A stretch of DNA of 39,991 nt, from contig JANQFE010000059.1 of the NCBI GenBank assembly GCA_028278025.1, positions 1-39,991 on the forward strand. The letters run 5' to 3'. Positions within the stretch are counted from its first letter, which is position 1, and every line of letters begins with the position of its first letter. Source of the DNA: Thermodesulfobacteriota bacterium. GTDB lineage: Bacteria; Desulfobacterota; WTBG01; CAIYCZ01; CAIRTM01. The notes under the pieces were generated by a model. It had not been told where the DNA came from. It saw only the letters and a list, made by a program, of their open reading frames with translations, and made no database searches. Below, piece after piece: positions 8,366 through 17,000 of the stretch. A program made the position numbers and the translations under genes.

Positions 8366-8827
8366 TTATTGCTTATAAATCCTGGATAGTAACGTGTCAT
8401 ACATGTTGTTGTAATGGCTTCCTTGCCAGTATATTTTTTTACAGTCAGGGCATTGGCAAAAATCCTCTATGGTATTAAAAATATATTCGGGCACATTGTT
8501 TTCAATACTGTTTTTATCCACATCTTCTAATATTCGGTTGCACAGCAGACACAACGTAAGGGGCCGGATATCTTCGCTGCTTATAGAGTAATGATCAATG
8601 ACTTCTTTGAGCTGGTTTTTAGGATTATTGCTTCTGACAAAGTAAAAGGGGCTATTCATTTTTTTTTGCAGCAGGCCGGTTCGGCGGGTAAGCAACGTTC
8701 TTTGATCACTAAGCGCGGTTTTCAGCAGTTTCGGTTCAGAAGTTGTGCGGCTGTACAACGTATCAATGCCCAGCATTCTAAGATACTTTGCCAGCTTGCC
8801 AAGCATTACGTCACAGATGAAGCGCAT
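8366..8827 (-). CDS. Mut7-C (PIN-like) RNase-domain protein with zinc ribbon
   Basis: The 153-residue protein matches the Mut7-C family: an N-terminal PIN-like half beginning MRFICDVMLGKLAKYLRML and a C-terminal zinc ribbon with CLLC (near 92) and CPDC (near 124) followed by KIYWQGSHY. Family members are thought to be small nucleases. The first acidic residue (Asp6) is present, but the usual LLTRD is LLTRR here, so one expected acidic residue is missing and activity is uncertain. It is the last gene of a minus-strand run, 100 bases after rsmA. That 100-base gap has no clear terminator. Confidence 0.82.
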   Translation of the reverse strand: MRFICDVMLGKLAKYLRMLGIDTLYSRTTSEPKLLKTALSDQRTLLTRRTGLLQKKMNSPFYFVRSNNPKNQLKEVIDHYSISSEDIRPLTLCLLCNRILEDVDKNSIENNVPEYIFNTIEDFCQCPDCKKIYWQGSHYNNMYDTLLSRIYKQ

Positions 8828-8927
8828 AGGTGCTCCTGCTCAACAGTTAGCTGCTTTACTTAAATTGCTGTCATAGTGCCGGGATTCAAACCCTGTTTTG
8901 TTTGTGCACCGCCCTATCTTTTGGGGG

Positions 8928-9770
8928 CTAAAGTTTTTTAATAACATCTGTAAGTGTATAGAATTCATTTACAGAAAAGGTTTCAGCCCTGCGCATCACA
9001 TCTATTCCGCATGCAAGGCACTTCTTTTTGAGTTGTTCCGGCTCGATTTTTTCCCCGGCAATACCATCCTTAAGATTATTATAGAGCGTTTTACGCCGTT
9101 GTGTAAAGGATGCTTTGATTATGCGTCTGAATAATATTTCATCTTTATCGGCCCATTTTTTTGCAACCAGGGGCTCAAGTTTTATTACGGCAGAATCCAC
9201 CTTTGGTTTTGGATAAAAGCACTGCGGAGGAACAGATGCCAGCAGAGAAGTATCGGCATATGCGCTGCAATATACAGAGAGAACTCCATATTCTTTATTG
9301 CCCGGTGAAGCACAAAGCCTCTGGGCGACTTCTTTTTGCAGTACGAAAATTGCACGTTTAATACAGGCAGACTCTTCCAGAACTTTTAAGATAATCGGGG
9401 AGGTAATAGAATACGGTATGCTTCCTAACAGGATTGCCCTATGGTTTGTCACGGTATAATCTGCAAAACGTATGGATAAGATATCTTTGTTTTCAACCCG
9501 AACTGAAGAGTCACCCGGAAGAACATCATGCAAGTACTGAAAAAACCGTCTGTCTATTTCAAAGGCAATTGCAGGTATGTGATGCTCAGCGAGAAAAAAA
9601 GTCAAAGATCCTAATCCCGGTCCGATTTCAATAACAAAATCATGGGGAGAGGTATCGGCTGACGTGAATATTTTAGCAGCAATGTTCTTGTCGACAAGAA
9701 AATTCTGGCCGTAGGTTTTGGAGGTCCTTACGTGAAGCTGTTTGATGAGGCTCTTTGAAGGAAAAAGCAT
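8928..9770 (-). CDS. rsmA: 16S rRNA dimethyladenosine transferase RsmA (KsgA)
   Basis: RsmA dimethylates two adjacent adenines in the 3' terminal hairpin of 16S rRNA during small-subunit assembly, using S-adenosylmethionine. The 280-residue product has the family start TSKTYGQNFLVDKNIAAKI, SAM motif I EIGPGLGSLT, the acidic ribose-binding region AFEIDRRF, and the C-terminal substrate region FYPKPKVDSAVI. Motif IV, normally NLPY in this family, reads SIPY (in ILLGSIPYSITSP). Ser is tolerated in the wider N6-adenine methyltransferase motif but is unusual for RsmA. The gene follows the amidase by 58 bases in the same direction. The length is normal. Confidence 0.93.
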   Translation of the reverse strand: MLFPSKSLIKQLHVRTSKTYGQNFLVDKNIAAKIFTSADTSPHDFVIEIGPGLGSLTFFLAEHHIPAIAFEIDRRFFQYLHDVLPGDSSVRVENKDILSIRFADYTVTNHRAILLGSIPYSITSPIILKVLEESACIKRAIFVLQKEVAQRLCASPGNKEYGVLSVYCSAYADTSLLASVPPQCFYPKPKVDSAVIKLEPLVAKKWADKDEILFRRIIKASFTQRRKTLYNNLKDGIAGEKIEPEQLKKKCLACGIDVMRRAETFSVNEFYTLTDVIKKL

Positions 9771-9794
9771 TATGGTAGAAATGATAACTGTTCA

Positions 9795-9837
9795 TTGAAC
9801 TACCATCCCAACATGCCGGGGCGGTAGTTCAATTTTT
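9795..9837 (+). terminator. Hairpin at the amidase stop codon, T tract on the plus strand
   Basis: TTGAACTACC (9795-9804) pairs perfectly with GGTAGTTCAA (9823-9832), followed by TTTTT on the plus strand. Its right arm overlaps the stop codon of the minus-strand amidase. In the plus direction it has the form of an intrinsic terminator, yet no plus-strand gene lies just upstream. In the minus direction it lacks a uridine tract and would be an intercistronic stem between the amidase and rsmA. Confidence 0.55.
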
Positions 9838-11112
9838 GTAATACGCTGTCTTGAAATCGTTCATGAAGCTACGGATGCCCTCAATAATTGCATGGGACAG
9901 CAGTTGATGATACTGTTTGCTTTTGAGTCGTTTAGCATCAGAGGGATTGCTCAAAAAAGCAGTTTCAATCAGGATGCAAGGCATTTCCGGATTAATGAGC
10001 ACACGCATAGGTGCATGTTTGACACCAAGATTTCTCAGGTTTTTATATTGCTTTGAAATATTTTTTACCAGGGAATTGTGGATAAATCCAGCCAGAAGGC
10101 TTGATTTGTTGATTTTTTCACTTTGCAAAAGGTCAAAAAGTATTATCTCAAGATCACTTATTTTTTCCGGTGTTGTAAAATTTTCTCGTGCTGCCACTTT
10201 ACGCGCAGTTTCATCCGAGGAAAAATAGAGATAGTAGGTTTCTATGCCGGTCAGACGGGTGTCCTCATGAGAATTAGCGTGAATTGATATGAAAATATCT
10301 GCATTATGAGAGTTGGCAATCTGGCCGCGAGCATCAAGTGAAAGGAACATATCAGAGTCTCTGGTAAGTATGTTTTTACATTTCAGTTGTTCATCAAGCT
10401 GTCTCTTTAACTCACGGGCAATTGCAAGACACACATCCTTTTCTTTAATGCCCCTATAGCCGGTAGCTCCCGGGTCCTTGCCACCATGGCCGGGATCAAT
10501 CACGATAATGCATTCTTCAAGGGATTTTTTAGGTTTTGTATACACTTCTTTTTGCTTTGCAGGTTTTGATTGATCAGGAGCAATAGTTGCTTCCGGTATG
10601 TCTTCTTCCTGCAGATGTGGGTCTTTATCCGGGGAAGGACGTTTAGGTCTTTTTTTTGAAAAGACCTTTATAACGATCCTGGATGGGTCGGTAAGCCGGG
10701 AGATTACATAATGATCCTGGTATATAGTCCTGTTACAATCAAGAACAACACGTATAGTGTGTGCTTGTCTTTGCCCGAAACGTATCCGTTCAATAAGCGA
10801 GCCCTTTGTGTTGTAGACCGGTTTGATTGTTTTTGATAGGTCTGTATTGAAAAGATCAAGGAAAAGTCTAAAGGGGCGTTTTTTATCAGGGTTTTTATCA
10901 AGAAACCGATATTTATACTGAACCTCCTGCTGCAGGGTAATAGTAACGGTTTCTGAATCAGGCTCCTCATTATGCGCAATTGCAATAATTGCGTTACGAG
11001 GCTTTCTTTGAGTAGTTTTGCCGTAGGCAACTTCTGTGACGACAAACAGAAGCAAGCACGACAACACACATGTCAAAGAAGCAAAACATGTTTTCTTGGT
11101 TATTATATTCAT
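9829..11112 (-). CDS. N-acetylmuramoyl-L-alanine amidase with AMIN domain (AmiC type)
   Basis: This periplasmic zinc amidase cleaves the bond between MurNAc and the peptide stem, chiefly at cell separation. The 427-residue product has a signal peptide (hydrophobic 9-30), an AMIN domain (about 50-155) that usually targets the enzyme to the septum, a Pro/Lys-rich linker, and an Amidase_3 domain (about 200-420). Zinc and catalytic residues are visible in IDPGHGGKDPGATG, the Glu of IKEKDV, SIHANS and the late Glu in CILIETAFLSNP. It follows the HIT gene by 35 bases. The minus-strand ATG at 11110-11112 begins MNIITKK. Confidence 0.92.
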   Translation of the reverse strand: MNIITKKTCFASLTCVLSCLLLFVVTEVAYGKTTQRKPRNAIIAIAHNEEPDSETVTITLQQEVQYKYRFLDKNPDKKRPFRLFLDLFNTDLSKTIKPVYNTKGSLIERIRFGQRQAHTIRVVLDCNRTIYQDHYVISRLTDPSRIVIKVFSKKRPKRPSPDKDPHLQEEDIPEATIAPDQSKPAKQKEVYTKPKKSLEECIIVIDPGHGGKDPGATGYRGIKEKDVCLAIARELKRQLDEQLKCKNILTRDSDMFLSLDARGQIANSHNADIFISIHANSHEDTRLTGIETYYLYFSSDETARKVAARENFTTPEKISDLEIILFDLLQSEKINKSSLLAGFIHNSLVKNISKQYKNLRNLGVKHAPMRVLINPEMPCILIETAFLSNPSDAKRLKSKQYHQLLSHAIIEGIRSFMNDFKTAYYKN

Positions 11113-11147
11113 GATGACGCTTGTCTATAGGGTACTGTTTTTTAGTT

Positions 11148-11636
11148 TTACACCTTGTCTGGTTGAAAATGGGGAAGCAGCCGTGCATAGGTTTCCTCAA
11201 GGTATTGAGGCATTGCCATAGTTTGACCGATAACAGGCAAGAAATTATGATCCCCATCCCAGCGTGCTACTATGTGAAAATGAAAATGGTCTTCTGCTCC
11301 GGCACCTGCGGATTTACCCAGGTTGGCACCTATATTAAGACCATCGGGTTTGATTGCTTTCTTAAGTGCGCTGCATGAATAACGTACAAGCATGAAAAAA
11401 TCGCTAATTTCATCAGGACGGAGCCCGTCGAGATCTGCCACATGCCTGTAAGGTACGACCATAAGATGTCCGGTCGTATACGGATATGTGTTCAGCATCA
11501 CAAAGGCATGGGTGCTTTCAGTCAGGATAAATTTTCTTTTTCGATACCCTTTCGTTTTCTTAATACAAAAAAAACAATTTTTTGGTTTCTTGGAAAGAAT
11601 GTATTGGATTCTCCAGGGGGCCCACACTCTTTTCAT
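11148..11636 (-). CDS. HIT-family nucleotide hydrolase/phosphorylase
   Basis: The 162-residue protein is a histidine-triad enzyme of the Ap4A phosphorylase-like branch, acting on dinucleoside polyphosphates or related nucleotides. The triad reads HFHFHIV near residue 117. The N-terminus MKRVWAPWRIQYIL with a CFFC pair near residue 21 (a zinc site in this branch) is typical, as is GHLMVVPYRHV. Ser/Gly-rich NLGKSAGAGAEDHFH precedes the triad. The length is normal. It is the first gene of the minus-strand run that continues with the amidase, rsmA and the Mut7-C gene. Confidence 0.9.
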   Translation of the reverse strand: MKRVWAPWRIQYILSKKPKNCFFCIKKTKGYRKRKFILTESTHAFVMLNTYPYTTGHLMVVPYRHVADLDGLRPDEISDFFMLVRYSCSALKKAIKPDGLNIGANLGKSAGAGAEDHFHFHIVARWDGDHNFLPVIGQTMAMPQYLEETYARLLPHFQPDKV

Positions 11637-11945
11637 ATTGTACCTTTGAATGTGTCAAAATTTTCAGAATATTAACATAAAAGGAATTTAAAAAAAACAC
11701 ATTTGTATGATTTGTCACGTAAGAGCACTTTATCAACCGGCAGTACGACTTTATAAGCAAGATAGTTAAAAAAAGTTGCAAGCAGCGTAAGATTATGGCA
11801 AGTACTAATAATGTGTAACTAGATTGTTTGCCCTCTTAAAGGTTTATATGTTGTTCAGTTCTGAAAGTATGGCTGAAGCCCCCAGGGTGACAAACCACGC
11901 TATGCCGATGTATCGAGACAGACACTGGTACAGGTAGTAAAATAT
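11637..11945. other. Divergent intergenic spacer
   Basis: This 309-base AT-rich gap separates the HIT gene (-) from the TlpA-like gene (+). I see no gene, strong hairpin or good promoter pair in it, although divergent promoters must lie here. Confidence 0.5.
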
Positions 11946-12473
11946 ATGCAGAAAATATCAAACAGAGGTTTTTTTATTGCAGTCGTATTGTTGGTCGGGT
12001 GTCTCTTATGGAGCTGTCAGAAAAAAGATCAAAGGGTAATGCTGTCGGAAGGTAATCCGGCACCACTTTTTGCTCTCCGGGATACCCAAAATAGGTCCTG
12101 GAATTTAAACGAGCTTAAGGGCAAAGTTATTCTCATAAATTTCTGGGCCTCATGGTGCAAACCCTGCAGACAAGAAATGCCCTCTTTGCAGCGTCTGCAG
12201 AAAAAAATGAAGAACAATTCTGATTTCCTTATCATAACAGTACTTTTTAAAGAAGATGCGCGAGAGGCTTTGCAGTTTTTGAAAAGTAACAACATAAACC
12301 TTCCTGTTCTGCTTGACACGGATTTGTCAGCATCAAAGGCCTATGGTGTGACCGGTGTGCCTGAAACCTATGTGGTAGACAAAAAAGGTATCCTCAGAAA
12401 AAAGATTATCGGTCCGGCAGATTTTGATACTCCGGCCCTTAATTTTACTCTCAGCAGCCTCATCCATGAATAA
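11946..12473 (+). CDS. TlpA/ResA-like thiol-disulfide oxidoreductase lipoprotein
   Basis: The 175-residue protein is a membrane-tethered thioredoxin-fold protein that would reduce or exchange disulfides in the periplasm, for example during cytochrome c maturation. Residues 9-24 form a short hydrophobic signal containing two possible lipobox cysteines, LVGC19 and LWSC24; the first fits the lipobox consensus better. The AhpC/TlpA core contains NFWASWCKPCRQEMP with a WCxxC active site near residue 72, and the cis-proline segment GVPETYVVD. The gene stands alone, with 174 bases before the flavin reductase. Confidence 0.88.
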   Translation: MQKISNRGFFIAVVLLVGCLLWSCQKKDQRVMLSEGNPAPLFALRDTQNRSWNLNELKGKVILINFWASWCKPCRQEMPSLQRLQKKMKNNSDFLIITVLFKEDAREALQFLKSNNINLPVLLDTDLSASKAYGVTGVPETYVVDKKGILRKKIIGPADFDTPALNFTLSSLIHE

Positions 12474-12647
12474 GCAGCCGGTGTAAATACATTTTGTTTG
12501 CATGCAGCTACTACTGTATCGGGACAGGTTGTATGTAAAAATGGATTTGACATTCAGATGGTCTTTTCTTATAGTTTATAACTAATCTTTCCATACAAAA
12601 TTAGAGGGTGCCAACTAATCTCATGTATGTTCTAAAAGGATGTGGTA

Positions 12648-13469
12648 ATGAGTGAAAAAACAAGCATAGACATGAAGATGTTCTGGTACACAAATATGGT
12701 CGTAATACCTGAATTTGTTACCATTATAACTACGGTTGATAAAGAGGGTAATGTAAATGCCGCACCATATTCACTTGGGGTGCCCTATAGTGTGACCAAG
12801 AAAAAGCCCCAGATATTATTTTTAATGCGCAAGAACAGTCATACGTGCATAAATGCACAAGAAACCAGGGAGTTTGTGGTTAATTTTCCATCAAGCACAT
12901 ATCTTACCGATGTCATGGAAACCGCCCAATTTATGCCGAGAGGTGAAAATGAGCTTGATCATACCAGGTTTACCACGATTGCCTCCCAAAAGGTGACCCC
13001 TCCCAGTATAAAAGAATGCTACCAGCACCTGGAGTGCCGGCTCAATGAGGTTATTGAAGATGATATGCAGACACGCTTGATCGGCGACATAGTTGAAATT
13101 GTGGTCGATTCAAAACTGACTGCAATGAACAGGTATGACAGGATCAAGGCTGCCGATCCGCCCGTATATATCGGTGATGAACGCCGGAAAGATTATTTTT
13201 TCGGCAAGATAGGTAAGATCGAGCAACTGGCATTTCAAATACCTGAAAAAGGGGAACGACGCAAAACAATCAGAACAAACATACCCTGGGAAGAAGCTGC
13301 CTTAACAGAAACGGCTAAGATACCTATTGCCATCAGGGAAATGGTAATAGAGTTTATTGAAGAGGAAGCCAAAAAGGGTGGTGATGACCGGGTCACCTAT
13401 GAACTGTACAAAAAAATTGAAGAGGAGTACGCCCCCAAAGAGTATACTGAAAAAATCGACCATGTATAA
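12648..13469 (+). CDS. Flavin reductase-like domain protein
   Basis: A 273-residue protein of the flavin reductase-like, FMN-binding split-barrel family (DIM6/NTAB type). The N-terminal half has the characteristic run TIITTVDKEGNVNAAPYS near residue 20 and a segment with EFVVNFPSS near 73. Members bind FMN and act as NAD(P)H:flavin oxidoreductases or redox partners. The C-terminal 60 residues are charged and helical and extend past the usual domain, possibly a regulatory helix. An upstream in-frame GTG at 12642 exists, but ATG 12648 has AAAGGA at the right distance and is preferred. The gene is followed by MITE copy A. Confidence 0.78.
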   Translation: MSEKTSIDMKMFWYTNMVVIPEFVTIITTVDKEGNVNAAPYSLGVPYSVTKKKPQILFLMRKNSHTCINAQETREFVVNFPSSTYLTDVMETAQFMPRGENELDHTRFTTIASQKVTPPSIKECYQHLECRLNEVIEDDMQTRLIGDIVEIVVDSKLTAMNRYDRIKAADPPVYIGDERRKDYFFGKIGKIEQLAFQIPEKGERRKTIRTNIPWEEAALTETAKIPIAIREMVIEFIEEEAKKGGDDRVTYELYKKIEEEYAPKEYTEKIDHV

Positions 13470-13485
13470 AACGTGTATATGCTAG

Positions 13486-13657
13486 TACAACGTCACAAAT
13501 GAATTTGTGGGTATGATTTAGCGAGGGTCTTTGGTGTTGATTGCAGCGGACTCTATGTGCTCGCTGGAACGGCCGTCTCTTATAGTATAGACAATTGCTC
13601 TCACCGCCCTTGCTGCCCAAAACCAAAGACCCTCACCGATGAGCTGATAAATTCTTC
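13486..13657. mobile_element. MITE-like element, copy A (right end decayed)
   Basis: The element begins TACAACGTCA and contains GAGGGTCTTTGGT near 13521 with its inverted partner ACCAAAGACCCTC near 13622, forming a large imperfect hairpin around TATGTGCTCGCTGG. It aligns along nearly all its length with copy B (31110-31289), sharing CACCGCCCTTGCTGC, AAAACCAAAGA and TCACCGATGA. The right terminal repeat of copy B is missing here. No transposase is encoded, so mobility would depend on one elsewhere. Confidence 0.68.
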
Positions 13658-14015
13658 TTAAGCATGCAATGCTTTAACACATTTCATCTAATGTTATAAA
13701 TGTAATTTAATGTTATTAATAATTTAACAATTCATTTGCATTTTTATGCTTGACAAACCATATATTTTATGCTGATTAATAAAATATAATATCAAGCTTC
13801 TTTAAATAGAGGCTTGAAGAGAGGGTAACAGAATAGGGGCAATCAAGGCCACAGCACCTCCTATTTCATTAATTACACTTACAGTCTAAGCGCATGCAGG
13901 TTGAATAATATATATTCCTGCAGTCGTTTTTTTATTACAGGTAACAAACACAGGTTTGCAGCTTAACCTGCAGAAGTGCCTCTCTATAAAAAAGAAACAG
14001 GCAGGGAGACAAGCC
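13658..14015. other. AT-rich leader upstream of the RHS gene
   Basis: No gene is seen. TTGACA at 13750-13755 is followed 17 bases later by TGATTA, a weak promoter candidate. TCAAGC (near 13792) and GCTTGA (near 13812) form a small stem. The frame running into the RHS gene opens with TTG at 13956 but has no ribosome binding site there. Confidence 0.4.
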
Positions 14016-17000
14016 ATGATCCAACACACCTTACGTCCAAGAGGAACAAAAGTTAAAAGCTGGATTGTTTTTATTTTCGTTCTCATGGTTTTTATAATTT
14101 CACCGGGAATAAATTCACAGTCAGCCCAAATAAGTCCCGGATACAAAAATGCTCACGCGCCAACTGTTTCTCCCAAAGATGCCTGGGAGATATTACAAAA
14201 GAGAGTACCTTTTCCTGTAAAAATACTTGCGCGTGTTGGCTCAGCAACAGAATCTACCCCAGAAATCCAGGAGCTTGCCCGGGGACTGAAAAATGATCCT
14301 GAGCTTATTTACCTATTTGTACTTAACCATATTGATTATCTGCCAATCTACGGGTCCGTTAAAGGGGCCGCGATGACCCTGCTTGACCGCAAAGGCAATG
14401 ACTTTGACCAGACGTCACTGTTTATAGCATTGATGAGAGAGGCAGGCTACACAGCCAATTATGTTTATGGCCAGATCCGCTTAACTCCTGCTGAGATCAG
14501 CAACTGGCTTGGATCGGGTACAGATCCAGACGTTGTGAGTATGTTATTGGGTTCTGCCGGAATTCCTGCAACTATTTGGACATATCCGTCCGGTGAATTA
14601 GCTCAGGTAGACCTTGATCACGTATGGGCTAAAGCCACTATCGACAGCACAGATTATGTTTTTGATGTGAGCTACAAGCCTTATACATACACTGCTGGAA
14701 TAGATCTGGCTACTGCCTTGCAATATAATCAAACCACTTTCATAAACCATGCTTTACAGGGTGCTACGGTCGATCCGGACTATGTTCAAAACATAAACAC
14801 TGCTAATATAAGAAATGATCTCAGCACCTACAGCATGAACCTGGTTGATTATATTACAACAAACATGTTTGATGCAGGCCTGAGTGATGTAATCGGTGGG
14901 AGAGAGATTGTCAAAACAGATAGCATGACCCTGCAGACAACGCTGCCCTACCAACTCGCTGTCTATGCCGAGTGGACTGATATTCCCGCAGGCTATTGTA
15001 CAACGCTTCGCATTCAGCACCTTGGTATTGATGAGACTTTTGACTCTGCTGAAATTTATGGTAAACGGCTTACCATATTCTACAATGTTTCAGACCAGCC
15101 GGAGCTTAGGCTGGACGGTACCCTGGTAGCCACCGGCTCTGCAGTGACACCCGGCACTTATAACGATATTACTCTTTCGGTAGATCACCCCTATGCTTAT
15201 TTGAGTGGAACGTATGGTGATGAGACTTTTACCACGCAGATCAAAGCCGGCGGCTCTTATTTCGTGGTGAACAATTGGTTTGGCAGCGCCCGCAATATAA
15301 TCGAAAAACACCGCAAGCAGTTAAAACAAAACGAGGATGCGGGGGGTGCCGACAGTTCCGAGCCGGTGCTGGGTGAATCGCTGGCAATGATAGCGTTTTC
15401 GTGGCTGAGCGAGACCTTCCAAGCCGACCACATAATTGACCGTATTGCAAACACGATAACCATCCATCACCACACTATTGGCTTTGCCGGGCAGAACGAA
15501 AGTCCATATGTGGACATCCCCCTGTCTTTTGTAAGTGTTATCAGTAAGGACAATAGTCAGGAGAAAGAAGATGCCGCCTTTGCCGTACAGGCCGGAATCG
15601 GCAGCGCTTTTGAGTGGGGTGTCATAGAACAACTTCAACCCTTTGGCGCGGTTTCAACCGTAAAGCTTATGAACATTTCCAACAATAATTCAGATAAGAT
15701 TTTCGATGCTGACAACTCTACTTATTGGTCTTTAGTAAAGCCGCAACTTGTTAATTACAGTGCATATGAATATGCCCAAGTAGAGGCGTATATTAATGCC
15801 GGTTGTCGTTTAACGCTACCGCAGGATGGTGATCTTAACGAAGGCGACTGGTACGGTATAGGGTTTATAAGTTGGTGTGATGATGGTACCGGGGGTTCGA
15901 GGATAGGGCATATAATTGGTGGCGGGTTGAAAGGAGGTTATGGAACTGAGCAATGGTCACTTTGGAATTATTTTCAAAATGTTTACGATGGACTCTTGTC
16001 TGCAGTCCCTGTCAGTGAACGTGACACAATGCAAGATCCCGTGGATGCGATTAGCGGTGACTATTACTATTCTCATGATGACCTTTCTGTCGGCTCCGGA
16101 AAGTTTCCTTTCCGTTTGACATTTTCGCGTTTGTATAACTCCGCCGGTAGATTGGAAGATGGTCCTTTGGGCTGTGGCTGGACCCACAATTTTGATGTTT
16201 CCGCAACCAGGGGTAGCGACGGGTTCCAGGGCCTTGGAGCGGATTCACCCATTGATGCAGCCCCGGCCATAGCCGAAATTTACACCGCACTTGATCTTTT
16301 TTCGAGTTCCATGTCAAATGACTGCACCGTTGTCGTGACCCTGTCTCACAAGTGGTTCATGGACCAATTGATCGATAAAGTGGTCACTGTTACAATAGCC
16401 AGGGATACCTATCAGTTTGTAGAGCTGCCTGACGGCTCTTTTAATCCTCCTCCAACGTCTGCAGACATTTTAAGCGTTGAACCGGACAGCACATTTTTAT
16501 TGAGCCGCAAATACGGAATTAGCCTTGACTTCGGCATAGACGGTAAGATAGCTACCTGGAGCGATCCCCATAATACCGTTCAGTTTCAGTATGCCGGTGA
16601 TAAGCTGGACCGGGTGAGCAATGCGTTCACCCGCTATTTGCAGTTTGCCTATTTGGGGGACAGGATTTCCTCAGTTATCGACTCTTCAGGCCGAAGCATT
16701 TCTTACGGCTATGACGGACTCGGCACTCTCACTACTTTTACCAATGCAGAGTCTAAAGTCTCCACTTTTGCATATGACAGCAGCAAACGTCTTGAAAAAA
16801 TATTCTATCCGAAAGATCAAATAAATCCTTTTGTCTTAAATGCTTATGACAGCCTTGACCGGGTTAAGCAGCAGACCAATGCTCGTGGGTATACCTACAG
16901 CTTCTATTACAGCTATTACCGTACCGAGGAAGAGGACCCTCTGGGTTACAGCCACATTCGGTTCTTTGACGACTTGCATCACCTTACTGCCGAAGAGGAT

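Noticed and set aside
8873..8895. tRNA T-arm-like GGGATTCAAACCC
   Set aside because: No acceptor, D or anticodon stems can be built around it.
13956..14015. TTG start for the RHS gene
   Set aside because: It has no ribosome binding site, while ATG 14016 has CAGGGAGA upstream and is followed directly by the membrane/signal segment.
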